A stretch of DNA of 64,000 nucleotides from Fusobacterium necrogenes (GTDB taxonomy: Bacteria > Fusobacteriota > Fusobacteriia > Fusobacteriales > Fusobacteriaceae): positions 496,001-560,000 of the forward strand of contig NZ_UGGU01000003.1 of NCBI RefSeq assembly GCF_900450765.1, given 5' to 3'. The notes below the pieces were generated by a model. It made no database searches, had not been told where the DNA came from, and saw only the letters and a list, made by a program, of their open reading frames with translations. Positions within the stretch are counted from its first letter, which is position 1. Each line of letters begins with the position of its first letter. The translations under genes were made by a program, and so were the position numbers. Of the stretch, positions 35,025-45,197 are shown piece by piece.

Positions 35025-36060
35025 AATTATTTTAATAGTATTACTTTTATTGTTTGTCATTGAAGATTATTTAAAAAAAAATAAGAAAATATATGGTTTT
35101 TTAAAAATTTTTATGCTATTAATTTTATTATTTTTAATTGGCTGCAGAGGAAATATAGCAAGAGATGATCAAATGTATATTAGTTTATTAAATGAATTTG
35201 AATATTCTCTTACTTTCATAAAAGAATCACGTTTTGAAATATTTTATCTTTTTTTAAATGGAATAGTAAAGTTTGTTATTGATGATTATAATGTATTATT
35301 TTTAGTTATTGCTGGGATAAATTTATATAATTTATATAAATTTATTAGTTTTTTTTCAGTATCATTTTTTTATTCTCTATCTTTTTATTATTGTCGTTGG
35401 ATATTTTTAAAAGAGTTTACACAGATAAGAAGTGGTTTGGCTTGTTCATTTCTATATTTAGCTTTGATTGAATTGTATAAAAAAAAAGAAAAAAAATATT
35501 ATTTTTGGGTTTTAGTAGGAGGGTTATTTCATAAGGCTATTTTTTTTGCTGTGTTTTTTCCCATATTTTTAAAACTGTTAAATAAAAATTTAGAAATAAA
35601 AGAGAAAATAATTTATATTTTTATACTAGGATTTCCATTTTTTAATATAAAAGGTTACTTAAATATTATTTTATTAAAATTAGGAATACATCAAGTATAT
35701 TTAACAGGATACTATTCAGAGAAAACTACTAATATTGTTTATTTTTATTCATTATTTTTTTTAATAGTATTAATCATATTTGATAGAAAATTAAAATTAT
35801 TATTTTTTTCTAGATATATTTTTCTAAAAAAAGTATATATCTTTAGTTGTTTAATTGGAGCTATTTTATATCATTATGGAGATATAGCAGGAAGATTAAG
35901 TTCATTTTTTAATGTTGAATTCGTACTTCAAGATAAGTTATTAAATATATTTAAAAGTAGATTTATGTTAAGAATAGTTTTACTTTTATTTTTAATATTA
36001 TTATATTATGTTAACTTTACTTTAAAGTTGGAATTAGAATATTGGAATTATTTTAAATAG
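35011..36060 (+). CDS. EpsG/Wzy-like polysaccharide polymerase
   Basis: 349 residues, about ten hydrophobic helices; CRGNIARDDQMYISLL near the N-terminus and EFTQIRSGLACSFLYLAL with a conserved Arg fit the EpsG family of Wzy-type polymerases. It would join repeat units at the periplasmic face. Only one such multi-helix protein without a transporter signature lies in the operon, so it is the best candidate polymerase. Extremely A+T-rich. Confidence 0.75.
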   Translation: MNIYRIILIVLLLLFVIEDYLKKNKKIYGFLKIFMLLILLFLIGCRGNIARDDQMYISLLNEFEYSLTFIKESRFEIFYLFLNGIVKFVIDDYNVLFLVIAGINLYNLYKFISFFSVSFFYSLSFYYCRWIFLKEFTQIRSGLACSFLYLALIELYKKKEKKYYFWVLVGGLFHKAIFFAVFFPIFLKLLNKNLEIKEKIIYIFILGFPFFNIKGYLNIILLKLGIHQVYLTGYYSEKTTNIVYFYSLFFLIVLIIFDRKLKLLFFSRYIFLKKVYIFSCLIGAILYHYGDIAGRLSSFFNVEFVLQDKLLNIFKSRFMLRIVLLLFLILLYYVNFTLKLELEYWNYFK

Positions 36061-36069
36061 AGGTGTAAG

Positions 36070-37203
36070 ATGAAAATATTATATATTAGTAATAGAAGTA
36101 ATTCTCAGAATAAAAATGGAGCATACCAAGTAGCTCAACGAAACTATGAACATTTGAAAGAAATATTTAATAGAAAAATAGAAATATATTTAATAAAGAA
36201 AAAATCAATAGTAAGTAAAATTATAGATACTTTTATTTTTAAACGTTTAGAAGGTATCTCAATAAAAATGGAAGATGAAATTATAAGTATATTATCTACA
36301 AATGAGTTTAACTATGTTTTTTTTGAAAGTAGTTCATTTGGATATTGTGCTGAAAAAATAAAGAAAAAATATCCAAAAATAAAAATTATTACTTTTTTCC
36401 ATGATATTAACCATAGTCTATGGAAGCCTCTATATTTAGAAACTAAAAAAAATAAAAAAAATTTATTAAATACTATAAAATTGAAAAAGTTTATGAAAAA
36501 TTCAATAGTAAATGAAAAGAAGGTGTGTGAAATAAGTGATAAGATAATTACTTTGAATAGTAGAGATAGTATTTTATTGAAAGAATTATATAAAGTTAGT
36601 TCAGATAAAGAAATAGGAGTTACTTTTCCAATGAGAAAAATATCAAGGTTTGATAAAAAAGTTGAAAAAGAAAAGTTGAAATTATTATTTGTTGGAGTAG
36701 GAACATTTTTACCAAATATTCAAGGAATAGAATTTTTTATAAAGAAAGTATTACCATATATAAATGTTGAATTAGAAATAGTAGGAAAAGGAACGGAAAT
36801 AAATAAAGAAAAATGGGAGAGTTTAAATTCAAAAGTTAAAGTTAGAGGAACTGTAGATTCGTTAGATGAATATTATAATGATGCTGATGTTGTAATAGCT
36901 CCAATTTTTATGGGTGGTGGAATGAAGGTAAAGACAGCAGAAGCGTTATCTTATGGAAAAACTATTTTTGGAACAAAAGAAGCTTTTGAAGGGTATGAAG
37001 TAGATTATAAAAAAGTTGGTGGATTATGTAATACAGCAGAAGAATTTATAAAGTCAATAACTGAATATATGAAATGGTGGGAAAATAATAATAAGCCTGT
37101 TTTTAATGAGTATTCTTATCAAATTTTTAAAGAAAAATATAGTTATGAATCTTCATTGAAAAAATTTAAAGAAATTTTCGAAAAGTTAGAAAAGGAGAAC
37201 TAA
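36070..37203 (+). CDS. Glycosyltransferase, GT-B fold
   Basis: 377 residues. ISNRSNSQNKNGAYQVAQRNYEHL at the start, FFHDINHSLW, LLFVGVGTFLPNIQGIEFF and VVIAPIFMGGGMKVKTAEALSYGK match GT4/GT1-like enzymes with PIxxGGGxxxK acceptor-loop motif. Donor and acceptor unknown. AGGTG ribosome site. Confidence 0.82.
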   Translation: MKILYISNRSNSQNKNGAYQVAQRNYEHLKEIFNRKIEIYLIKKKSIVSKIIDTFIFKRLEGISIKMEDEIISILSTNEFNYVFFESSSFGYCAEKIKKKYPKIKIITFFHDINHSLWKPLYLETKKNKKNLLNTIKLKKFMKNSIVNEKKVCEISDKIITLNSRDSILLKELYKVSSDKEIGVTFPMRKISRFDKKVEKEKLKLLFVGVGTFLPNIQGIEFFIKKVLPYINVELEIVGKGTEINKEKWESLNSKVKVRGTVDSLDEYYNDADVVIAPIFMGGGMKVKTAEALSYGKTIFGTKEAFEGYEVDYKKVGGLCNTAEEFIKSITEYMKWWENNNKPVFNEYSYQIFKEKYSYESSLKKFKEIFEKLEKEN

Positions 37204-37209
37204 AAGATA

Positions 37210-38100
37210 ATGAAACATGCATTTATGATAATGGCTCATAATAATTATAATCAACTAACAAAACTACTATATTTATTAGATCACCCAGATGTAGAAATAT
37301 TTTTACATATAGATAAAAAAAGTGAAGAATATACCCCACCTAAGTTGATATACTCAAAGATAAATTTATTAGAAAGAATGAAAATTAATTGGGGAGGATA
37401 CTCGCAAATTAATTGTGAATTAAAGTTGTTAAAATTAGCTTTAAAAAATAATAAATTAAAATATTTTCATTTAATAACAGGACAAGATTTGATATTAAAA
37501 AGAATTGATAAAGTACTAGATTTTTTTAAAAAATATCAAGAAAAAAATTTTATACATTTTGATAGAGAAATAAAAAGTTTGGATAGATATAAAAGAATAA
37601 GATATTATAGACCATTTCAAGATATAGTTTCTAAAAGAACCTTTTTAGGGAAAATAATTATCTCAATTTTCCAAGAAAGAATTTTTTGTTTATTACAAAA
37701 AATATTTGGAATAGATAGAAATAAAAAATATAAAAATGTTCAATTTAAGAGTGGATCAGCTTATTTTAGTATAACAAGAGAATTTGCTGAGTATATAGTT
37801 AAGAATGAAAAAGATATAGAAAAATGTTTTGCATATACTATTTGTGGAGATGAAATGTTTGTTCAAACTTTAGTATATAATTCAAAATTTAAAGAGACTT
37901 TATTTAATGATAAGTATAATGATAAATGTTCAGCTAATCAAAGATATATAGATTGGAATACTGGAACTCCATATATTTGGAGAAAAAGTGATGTTGATGA
38001 TTTGTTTGAAAGTAATTATTTATTTGCAAGAAAGTTTGATGAAAAAGTAGATTCAGAAATTATAGATGAGATAATAGCAAGAATTAGAAATGATATTTAA
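37210..38100 (+). CDS. GT14-type beta-1,6-N-acetylglucosaminyltransferase-like protein
   Basis: 296 residues resembling the core-2/I-branching (GT14) family: AFMIMAHNNYNQLTKLLYLL, IFLHIDKKS, INWGGYSQINCELKLL, YFHLITGQDLIL and FKSGSAYFSITREFAEYIV, GDEMFVQTL. Bacterial members add side-branch or backbone hexosamines or xylose in surface glycans. Specificity not determined. Confidence 0.87.
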   Translation: MKHAFMIMAHNNYNQLTKLLYLLDHPDVEIFLHIDKKSEEYTPPKLIYSKINLLERMKINWGGYSQINCELKLLKLALKNNKLKYFHLITGQDLILKRIDKVLDFFKKYQEKNFIHFDREIKSLDRYKRIRYYRPFQDIVSKRTFLGKIIISIFQERIFCLLQKIFGIDRNKKYKNVQFKSGSAYFSITREFAEYIVKNEKDIEKCFAYTICGDEMFVQTLVYNSKFKETLFNDKYNDKCSANQRYIDWNTGTPYIWRKSDVDDLFESNYLFARKFDEKVDSEIIDEIIARIRNDI

Positions 38101-38119
38101 AAATAATAAATTGGAGTAA

Positions 38120-39766
38120 ATGATGAAGAAAAATCTTTTAAAGTGGCAAGATGAATTAAATATTTCTATTCAACAAAATGAAGATAATTTCTCTAAATAC
38201 CTAGAGTTTGGTACAGGTGGTATGAGAGGAATAATGGGTATTGGTACTAATCGTATGAATGAATATATGATTGGAAAAGCTACTCAAGGTTTAGCTAACT
38301 ACCTTATTAAAACTAGTGGAGAGTCAGGAAAATCCAAGGGTATAGTAATAGGATACGATAGTAGAGTAAATTCAGTAGAATTTGCTGAAAGAACAGCCTT
38401 AGTTCTATGTGCTAATAAAATAAAGACTTATCTATTTGATAGTATCAAAAGTACTCCAGAACTATCTTTTGCTGTAAGAGAATTAAAATGTCAAGCTGGA
38501 GTAATGATTACAGCTTCTCATAATCCTAAAGAATACAATGGATATAAAGTATATTGGAAAGATGGGGGACAACTAGTAGAACCACAAGCTAGTGGAATAA
38601 TAAAAGAGGTAAATAATACCGGTGAATTTGATGATGTAAGGATAATTACTAAAGATGAAGCTTTAGCAAATGGATTACTTACAATATTATCAAATGAGTT
38701 AGATGCTAAATACTTAGAAAGTATAAAAAAAGAATCTGTTCTAAATAATTTACCCAAAGATATTAAAATAGTATATTCTCCACTTCATGGAACAGGTGGT
38801 AGACCAGTAAAGAGATTATTAGAAGAATTAGGATATACAAATATCTATGTAGTAGATCAGCAATTTGAACCTAATGGAGAGTTTCCTACTTGTCATTATG
38901 CGAATCCAGAAGAGAAATCAGTATTTGATTTAGCTATTAAGTTAGCTGAGAAAAAGAGAGCAAATATCTGTATAGCAAATGATCCAGATGCTGATAGAAC
39001 AGGAATGATGGTAAAAGAAGATAGAGAATGGATATATTTTAATGGAAATCAAATAGGAGCTCTTTTATTATCATATATTCTAAAAAATAGTAAAAATATT
39101 AAAAAAAATAGCGCAATAGTTTCAACTATTGTTACTACTCCAATGTTAGATTTATTAGCTAAAGACTATAATTTAAAAGTTTTCAGAACTCTTACAGGAT
39201 TTAAATATATAGGAGAAAAAATTAGAGAATTTGAAGAAAGAAAATATAATAATACTTTCCTATTTGGAATGGAAGAATCAATAGGATATCTTAAAGGAGA
39301 TTATGTAAGAGATAAAGATGGAATACTTGGAGTAATGTTAATAGTAGAGATGTGTTCTTACTTTGAAAGTGTAGGTACTACTCCATTAAAAGAATTAAAT
39401 AAGCTATATGATAAGTATGGTTGGTATAGTGAGATAACTTATCCAGTAACTAGAATAGGAGAAAAAGGACAAGAAGAGATATCAAAAATGATGTCAGAGT
39501 TAAGAAAACAAGATTTTAAAGAGTTTTTAGGAAAAAAAGTAGTTACTAGATATGACTATAAATATGATGAATTGGGTTTACCAAAATCAAATGTAATTCA
39601 ATATATATTAGAAGATGGAAGCTATATAACTATTAGACCATCTGGAACAGAACCAAAGATAAAATACTATATTTATACTAAAGATATTTCTAAAGAAAAA
39701 GCTGATAAAAAGTTACAAGATTTATTAGAAAAACTAAAAGAGTATATGCAATCATTGTTAGATTAG
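38120..39766 (+). CDS. Phosphohexomutase (phosphoglucomutase/phosphomannomutase)
   Basis: 548 residues, the PgcA/ManB-like long alpha-phosphohexomutase. Catalytic phosphoserine loop MITASHNPKEYNGYK, metal site NDPDADRTG, sugar loop GMEESIGYL and phosphate-binding RPSGTEPKIKYY. It interconverts hexose 6- and 1-phosphates; next to manC it probably makes mannose 1-phosphate. ATG doublet at 38120/38123; GGAG fits the second slightly better. Base composition is less A+T-rich than in the glycosyltransferases around it. Confidence 0.93.
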   Translation: MMKKNLLKWQDELNISIQQNEDNFSKYLEFGTGGMRGIMGIGTNRMNEYMIGKATQGLANYLIKTSGESGKSKGIVIGYDSRVNSVEFAERTALVLCANKIKTYLFDSIKSTPELSFAVRELKCQAGVMITASHNPKEYNGYKVYWKDGGQLVEPQASGIIKEVNNTGEFDDVRIITKDEALANGLLTILSNELDAKYLESIKKESVLNNLPKDIKIVYSPLHGTGGRPVKRLLEELGYTNIYVVDQQFEPNGEFPTCHYANPEEKSVFDLAIKLAEKKRANICIANDPDADRTGMMVKEDREWIYFNGNQIGALLLSYILKNSKNIKKNSAIVSTIVTTPMLDLLAKDYNLKVFRTLTGFKYIGEKIREFEERKYNNTFLFGMEESIGYLKGDYVRDKDGILGVMLIVEMCSYFESVGTTPLKELNKLYDKYGWYSEITYPVTRIGEKGQEEISKMMSELRKQDFKEFLGKKVVTRYDYKYDELGLPKSNVIQYILEDGSYITIRPSGTEPKIKYYIYTKDISKEKADKKLQDLLEKLKEYMQSLLD

Positions 39767-39775
39767 GAGGAAGCT

Positions 39776-40849
39776 ATGCTGACAGCAATTATCATGGCTG
39801 GTGGAAGTGGAGAGAGATTTTGGCCACTATCTACACCAGAAAGACCAAAACAACTATTAAAAATATTTTCAGATAAAACTATGATAAGAGAAACAGTTGA
39901 TAGAATTCTTCCTATCATAAAACCAGAAAATATATTTGTAGCTACTAATATTATTCAAGCTAAAGAAATAGAAAAAGAGCTATCAGATATACCAAAGGAA
40001 AATATAGTGATAGAACCAGCTTTTAAAGATACAGCAGCAGCTATTGGCTATACTTCTTTGATAATAGAAAATAGATTTAAAGATAAATTAGAAATTGGAG
40101 AGAAGATAGAAACGATAGTTCTTGCATCAGACCATCTTATTAAAAAAGAAGATGAATTTAGATATGCGATATTAAAAGGCGCAGAGGAAGCAAGAAATAA
40201 TGGAGTAATAGTAACACTTGGAATAAAACCATCTAAACCAGAAACAGGATATGGATATATAGAGGTAAAAGATGAAACTATGGAACTTAACTCTATATGT
40301 AAAGTAAAAAGATTTAGAGAGAAACCAAGTCTTGAAGTAGCAGAAAGTTATCTAGCTAGTGGGAAATACTTATGGAATAGTGGAATGTTTATCTTTACAA
40401 CTGAAACTATATTTAAAAACTTTGAAGTACTTATGGAAGAGCACACAGAAGTTTTTAATGAGATAAGAAAACAGTTGAAAGAAAATTTGTATGGAGAAGA
40501 GTTAAGTCAAATAGTAAAATCATACTTTGAAAAATTTGAAAAAATATCAGTAGATTTTGGAATAATGGAATACTCTAAAAATATTAGAGTAATACCTGTA
40601 GATATAGATTGGAACGATATTGGAAGCTTTAATGCTTTTGATGAAATATTTCCAAAAGATGAAAATGGAAATGTAGTAAGAGGACAAAAAATAAGAAACT
40701 TAGATTCAAAAGATAATATAGTAATATCTGATGATGTAGAGATATCACTACTTGGAATAAATGATTTAGTAATAGTAAAAAAGAAAGATAAATTATTAAT
40801 AACAAGAAAAGATAGAACACAGGATATTAAGAAAATAATGAAAGGATAA
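39776..40849 (+). CDS. manC: Mannose-1-phosphate guanylyltransferase
   Basis: Makes GDP-mannose from mannose 1-phosphate and GTP. 357 residues, the single-domain form without the isomerase cupin. Nucleotidyltransferase motifs: IIMAGGSGERFWPLS, LASDHLI, FREKPS, YLWNSGMFIF and VDIDWNDIGSFNAF. AGGAGG ribosome site, 9 bp after the mutase gene. With that gene it supplies the GDP-mannose branch. Confidence 0.94.
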   Translation: MLTAIIMAGGSGERFWPLSTPERPKQLLKIFSDKTMIRETVDRILPIIKPENIFVATNIIQAKEIEKELSDIPKENIVIEPAFKDTAAAIGYTSLIIENRFKDKLEIGEKIETIVLASDHLIKKEDEFRYAILKGAEEARNNGVIVTLGIKPSKPETGYGYIEVKDETMELNSICKVKRFREKPSLEVAESYLASGKYLWNSGMFIFTTETIFKNFEVLMEEHTEVFNEIRKQLKENLYGEELSQIVKSYFEKFEKISVDFGIMEYSKNIRVIPVDIDWNDIGSFNAFDEIFPKDENGNVVRGQKIRNLDSKDNIVISDDVEISLLGINDLVIVKKKDKLLITRKDRTQDIKKIMKG

Positions 40850-40852
40850 ATA

Positions 40853-41782
40853 ATGAAAAAGGTAGCAATAATAATTCCTACATACAATAGAGGTCATTTG
40901 TTAGAAAAGACTATTCCATCGTATGCAGAACAAATAGGAGAAAATTTTTGGATAAAAGAAATTATTATAGTTGATGATTTTTCAGTTGATAATACTACAA
41001 ATGTTGTTGAAAAACTAAAAGAAAGTTATCCTATAATTAAGTATTATAAACTAGAAAAAAATAGTAAACAGCAAGTAGCTAAAAATAAAGGAATTGAACT
41101 TTTAGGTAAGGAAATAGATTATGTGTATTTTGGAGATGATGATGCAATATTAATACCTAATTCAATTAATTATTTGGTAGAAACACTAGAAAAATATAAA
41201 GCTGATGTTGTAGGAGCAAGATCATTATATGCAGAAATAGAGGAGAATATAGAAAATTATGAAAAATTTATAATGAAGAGTAATATTGAATATCTAAAGA
41301 GTGAAGTTGTGAACTTTGAAAAGGATATATTTAATTTTAGACAATATTTTGAAAAACCAATTTGTGTGCCTGTAACACAAGCTTATATACTAGTAAGAAA
41401 AAATATATTAACGGATGATATTAGATTTGACAAAAGGTACACTAATAATTGTTATAGAGAAGAAACTGATTTTATTTTACAACTGAATAAGAAAGGAAGA
41501 AAAATCATGTTTGATTCTAGAGCTATTGGTATTAATTATCCAAGAAATATAGCTACTGGGGGTGCACATAAAAGAGGAATATTAGGGAGATTAATGTGGT
41601 ATTACTGGACTATAGTAAATAATAATAAATTTTTAGATAAAAATTATGAATTTTTAAAAGATAAAAATTATGTAAAAAGTTCAAAAAATACTTTGAAGAT
41701 AAAATTTGTATTTATACAAGGAAGTAGATTTCTGAAAAATAAATTGAGAAAGAAAGGATTTGTAAAAAAATGTATTATATAA
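40853..41782 (+). CDS. Glycosyltransferase family 2
   Basis: 309 residues. VAIIIPTYNRGHLLEKTIPSY, IIIVDDFSVDNT, YVYFGDDDA (DxD) and YREETDFILQL are standard GT2 motifs. Ends in a basic tail. Overlaps the next gene by 13 bp. Specificity unknown. Confidence 0.88.
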   Translation: MKKVAIIIPTYNRGHLLEKTIPSYAEQIGENFWIKEIIIVDDFSVDNTTNVVEKLKESYPIIKYYKLEKNSKQQVAKNKGIELLGKEIDYVYFGDDDAILIPNSINYLVETLEKYKADVVGARSLYAEIEENIENYEKFIMKSNIEYLKSEVVNFEKDIFNFRQYFEKPICVPVTQAYILVRKNILTDDIRFDKRYTNNCYREETDFILQLNKKGRKIMFDSRAIGINYPRNIATGGAHKRGILGRLMWYYWTIVNNNKFLDKNYEFLKDKNYVKSSKNTLKIKFVFIQGSRFLKNKLRKKGFVKKCII

Positions 41783-42690
41783 GTATAATTATCTGTAGTT
41801 ATAATTCTGAAAAAACAATATTAGAAACATTAAAGAGTGTAGAAGCTCAAACTTATAAAAATTTTGAGGTAATAATTGTGGATGATGCTTCTAATGATAA
41901 TACATTGAAAATAATAAAAGAATGGCAAAATAAAACCAGTATACTTTCTGAAAATATAATGGTAATAAGTGCTCTCTCAAATGAGGGAATAGTTAAAAAT
42001 ATAAATAAAGGGTTGATAAGAGCAAAAGGAGAATGGATAAAGATAATAGCAGCAGATGATATATTGCTAAAGAATTGTTTAAATGATAATGTAGAGTGGA
42101 TAAAAAAAAATAAGGATATTTTAGTATTGACTTCAATTGCACAGTATTTTTCAGATAAAGGAATTTTAAATAAAGTTTCACCATCAAAAAGAGATATTAA
42201 AAAGTTTAATTATAATGCTAAAGAGCAATATAATGAACTTTTAAAGAAATTTTATATATGTAGTGTAACTTCTTTTATAAAAAAAGAATTTTTGAAAAAG
42301 ATAGATTTTTTTGATGAAAGAATACCAATGATAGAAGATTATCCTTTTTTTTTAAAAGTAACTAAATTAGGAATACCAATTTATTATATGCCTAAGAAAA
42401 CTGTTAAATATAGAGTTGGAGAAAGTGTTTCAAATACTCAAATAAATATAAGAAATTTAAAATTTTATAATTCACAAAAGCTTGTATACAAATATTATAT
42501 AGAACAAAATATATCATTTTTTCTAAAAATGCATTATAGGTATGAATTTTTTATTTATGATTTATCTATAAAAATATTTAATAATAGATTAAATATTCCA
42601 TCAAGAGCTTTTATGTGTTTTTTAAAAAGTTTTGATTTATATTATTTAAAAAAGAAATTAAAGAATTGGATTTTGAAAGATGAAAAATAA
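41770..42690 (+). CDS. Glycosyltransferase family 2
   Basis: 306 residues. ISIIICSYNSEKTILETLKSVEAQTY, FEVIIVDDASNDNTL, KIIAADDIL (DxD) and MIEDYPFFLKV (ED) are canonical GT2 motifs. Starts inside the end of the preceding glycosyltransferase gene and ends inside the start of the flippase gene, so the three are translationally coupled. Confidence 0.9.
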   Translation: MYYISIIICSYNSEKTILETLKSVEAQTYKNFEVIIVDDASNDNTLKIIKEWQNKTSILSENIMVISALSNEGIVKNINKGLIRAKGEWIKIIAADDILLKNCLNDNVEWIKKNKDILVLTSIAQYFSDKGILNKVSPSKRDIKKFNYNAKEQYNELLKKFYICSVTSFIKKEFLKKIDFFDERIPMIEDYPFFLKVTKLGIPIYYMPKKTVKYRVGESVSNTQINIRNLKFYNSQKLVYKYYIEQNISFFLKMHYRYEFFIYDLSIKIFNNRLNIPSRAFMCFLKSFDLYYLKKKLKNWILKDEK

Positions 42691-44098
42691 TAAATTAAAA
42701 CTATTTTTAGAAAATTTCATATTCTATGGTGGACTTTCTATGTTAGAAAAAGCTTTGCCATTTATAACATTACCTATCATCACAAGATTATTGGTAGATC
42801 CTAGTGCTTATGGAATTGCAGATATGTTTAATCTAATAATTTCTTTTGGGAGTGCTTTAGCTATTTTAGGAATGTATGATGCTATATTTAGAGAATATTT
42901 TGAGGATAAGAATAATAAAGAATATCAAAAGAGAGTAACAGCAACAGGAATGAATATAGTATTATTTTCTGGATTTATAATAATGGTTGGAGTAGTTATT
43001 TTTAAAAATTTTGTAGGGAAACAAATATTTGGAAGTTTAGAATACTCAAATTTGGTTATATTATCAGCAATAGGGATATATTTATCAGCTATAAATGGAA
43101 TTGTAGCAGCTCCAACAAGAATGAGGAATCAGAGAAGAATATATTTAATAAGAGGTATAACATTTCCAGTGTTGGGATTTCTAATAACAATAGTGTCAAT
43201 AAGATTAGGTTATACTTATGAAGCTTTAATTTATGGAACGATAGGAATGTCTTTAATCTCAGTTATGAGTTTTTATTATTTAAATAGAAGAGATTTTTCT
43301 ATAAAAATATTTGATAAAAAAATAGCTAAAGAGTTATTAAAAATAGGTTTACCATTAGTTCCAACATTTTTAATTTATTGGATATTTTCTTCCATGGATA
43401 GAATAATGATAAATAGATTATTAGGCGCTTCAGAACTAGGAATATATACAGTTGGTTCAAAAGTATCTTCTGTAAGTCAATTAATATATTCAGCTTTTGC
43501 AGGTGGATGGAGTTATTTTTCTTTTTCTACAATGAAAGATGAAAAGCAAGTAGAAACTAATTCAAAAGTATTTGAATATTTAGGAATAATAAGTATTTTT
43601 ATTTATATATGTTCTCAGCCTTTTATATCTCCAGTTTTTAATTTTTTTCTAAAAGGAGAGTATGTAAGAGGAGAGGAAGTGTTTGCTTTTTTATTTTTAT
43701 CACCCCTAATACTTATGTTATATCAAACAGTAGGAAATCAAGTAATAGTAATAAAAAAAAGTTATTTAGTGACTTTAGCTTTACTTTTAGGAGCAATATT
43801 AAATATATTACTGAATTTTATTTTTATAAAAAGTCATGGAATAAAAGGAGCAGCTTTTTCAACTTTAAATAGTTATATAGTATCTGTAATTATAATGTGT
43901 TTAATTTGTTATAGGTATAAGTTATTTATAATATCTAAAAGATTTTTATTGGTAAGTATATTAGCTACAGTTGGAATATATTTAGATTTTTTTCTTAAGG
44001 AATATATATCTTATAAGTTAATTTATGGAATTACTTTAATAACTATACTTTTATTTTATTTAAAAGATTTAAAAAAATTATTAATTAGGAGGAAATAA
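42680..44098 (+). CDS. Wzx-type polysaccharide flippase
   Basis: 472 residues with about 12-14 membrane helices of the MATE/MVF superfamily. FIFYGGLSMLEKALPFITLPIITRLL and MDRIMINRLLGASELGIYTVGSKVS are typical for oligosaccharide flippases. It would move the lipid-linked repeat unit across the inner membrane for polymerisation by the EpsG-like protein. Confidence 0.92.
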   Translation: MKNNKLKLFLENFIFYGGLSMLEKALPFITLPIITRLLVDPSAYGIADMFNLIISFGSALAILGMYDAIFREYFEDKNNKEYQKRVTATGMNIVLFSGFIIMVGVVIFKNFVGKQIFGSLEYSNLVILSAIGIYLSAINGIVAAPTRMRNQRRIYLIRGITFPVLGFLITIVSIRLGYTYEALIYGTIGMSLISVMSFYYLNRRDFSIKIFDKKIAKELLKIGLPLVPTFLIYWIFSSMDRIMINRLLGASELGIYTVGSKVSSVSQLIYSAFAGGWSYFSFSTMKDEKQVETNSKVFEYLGIISIFIYICSQPFISPVFNFFLKGEYVRGEEVFAFLFLSPLILMLYQTVGNQVIVIKKSYLVTLALLLGAILNILLNFIFIKSHGIKGAAFSTLNSYIVSVIIMCLICYRYKLFIISKRFLLVSILATVGIYLDFFLKEYISYKLIYGITLITILLFYLKDLKKLLIRRK

Positions 44099-44100
44099 AG

Positions 44101-45195
44101 TTGAAAGTACCATTTAATACACTTGATAGACAATTTTATCTATACCAAGAAGAATACGAGAAAAAAGCTTTAGAAATTTTAAGAAAAGGTTGGTATGTAT
44201 TAGGTCCAGAAGTAAAGTCTTTTGAAGAAGAGTTTGCTAAATATTTAAATATTCCAACAACAATAGGGGTAGATAATGGTTTGAATGCTATTGTCATGAC
44301 AGTTAGAGCTCTAGGTATAAAAGAAGGAGATGAAGTAATAGTTCAGGCAAATACCTATATAGCTTCAGTAATGGGAATAACTATGAATGGTGCAACTCCT
44401 ATTTTTGTAGAACCAGATGAATATTATAACATTGATATAGACAAAATAGAAGAAAAAATAACAGATAAAACAAAAGCAATATTAGTAGTTCATTTATATG
44501 GACAAGCTTCTAATATGGAAAAAATATTAGAGCTTTGTGAAAAATATAATATAAAATTAATTGAAGATTGTGCTCAAGCTCATGGAGCTAAGTATATGAA
44601 TAAAATGGTAGGAACTTTTGGTATTGGATGTTTTAGTTTTTATCCAAGCAAAAATTTAGGATGTTTCGGGGATGGAGGAGCTATCTCTACTGGAGATGAA
44701 AAATTAGAGGGAGATTTTAGAGTTTTAAGAAACTATGGAAGTGAAAAAAGATATTATAATGAAGTGGTTGGTTATAACTCAAGATTAGATGAATTACAAG
44801 CAGGGCTATTAAGAGTGAAACTAAGTCATATTTTTGAACTAGAGGAAGAAAGAAAACAAATAGCTGAAAGATACTTGAAGGAGATAAAAAATCCATTAAT
44901 AACTTTACCTAGAGTAAGAGAAAATTGTACACATGTTTGGCATTTATTTGTAGTTAGAGTTAATAGTAGAGATAAATTTCAGAAATATTTAGAGAAGAAT
45001 GGGATAGGAAGTGTTATACATTATCCAATACCACCTCATTTGTCAGAAGCTTATAGATATTTAGGGCATAAAAAAGGAGATTTTCCAATAACAGAAAAGT
45101 ATGCAGAAACAGTTTTAAGTTTACCTCTTTATAATGGAATGACTAAAGAGGAATTGGATTATGTAATAGAAAAGATTAATAGCTACGAGGGATAG
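44101..45195 (+). CDS. Sugar 3-ketoacid-type PLP aminotransferase (FdtB/QdtB-like)
   Basis: DegT/DnrJ/EryC1/StrS aminotransferase, 364 residues. VPFNTLDRQF start, VDNGLNAI, LVVHLYGQ, EDCAQAHGA, the PLP-binding Lys in YPSKNLGCFGDGG and YNSRLDELQAGLL. The neighbouring cupin ketoisomerase and acetyltransferases suggest it aminates C3 of a dTDP-3-keto-6-deoxyhexose, as FdtB or QdtB do. TTG start 8 nt after AGGAGG. Confidence 0.9.
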   Translation: MKVPFNTLDRQFYLYQEEYEKKALEILRKGWYVLGPEVKSFEEEFAKYLNIPTTIGVDNGLNAIVMTVRALGIKEGDEVIVQANTYIASVMGITMNGATPIFVEPDEYYNIDIDKIEEKITDKTKAILVVHLYGQASNMEKILELCEKYNIKLIEDCAQAHGAKYMNKMVGTFGIGCFSFYPSKNLGCFGDGGAISTGDEKLEGDFRVLRNYGSEKRYYNEVVGYNSRLDELQAGLLRVKLSHIFELEEERKQIAERYLKEIKNPLITLPRVRENCTHVWHLFVVRVNSRDKFQKYLEKNGIGSVIHYPIPPHLSEAYRYLGHKKGDFPITEKYAETVLSLPLYNGMTKEELDYVIEKINSYEG

Positions 45196-45197
45196 TA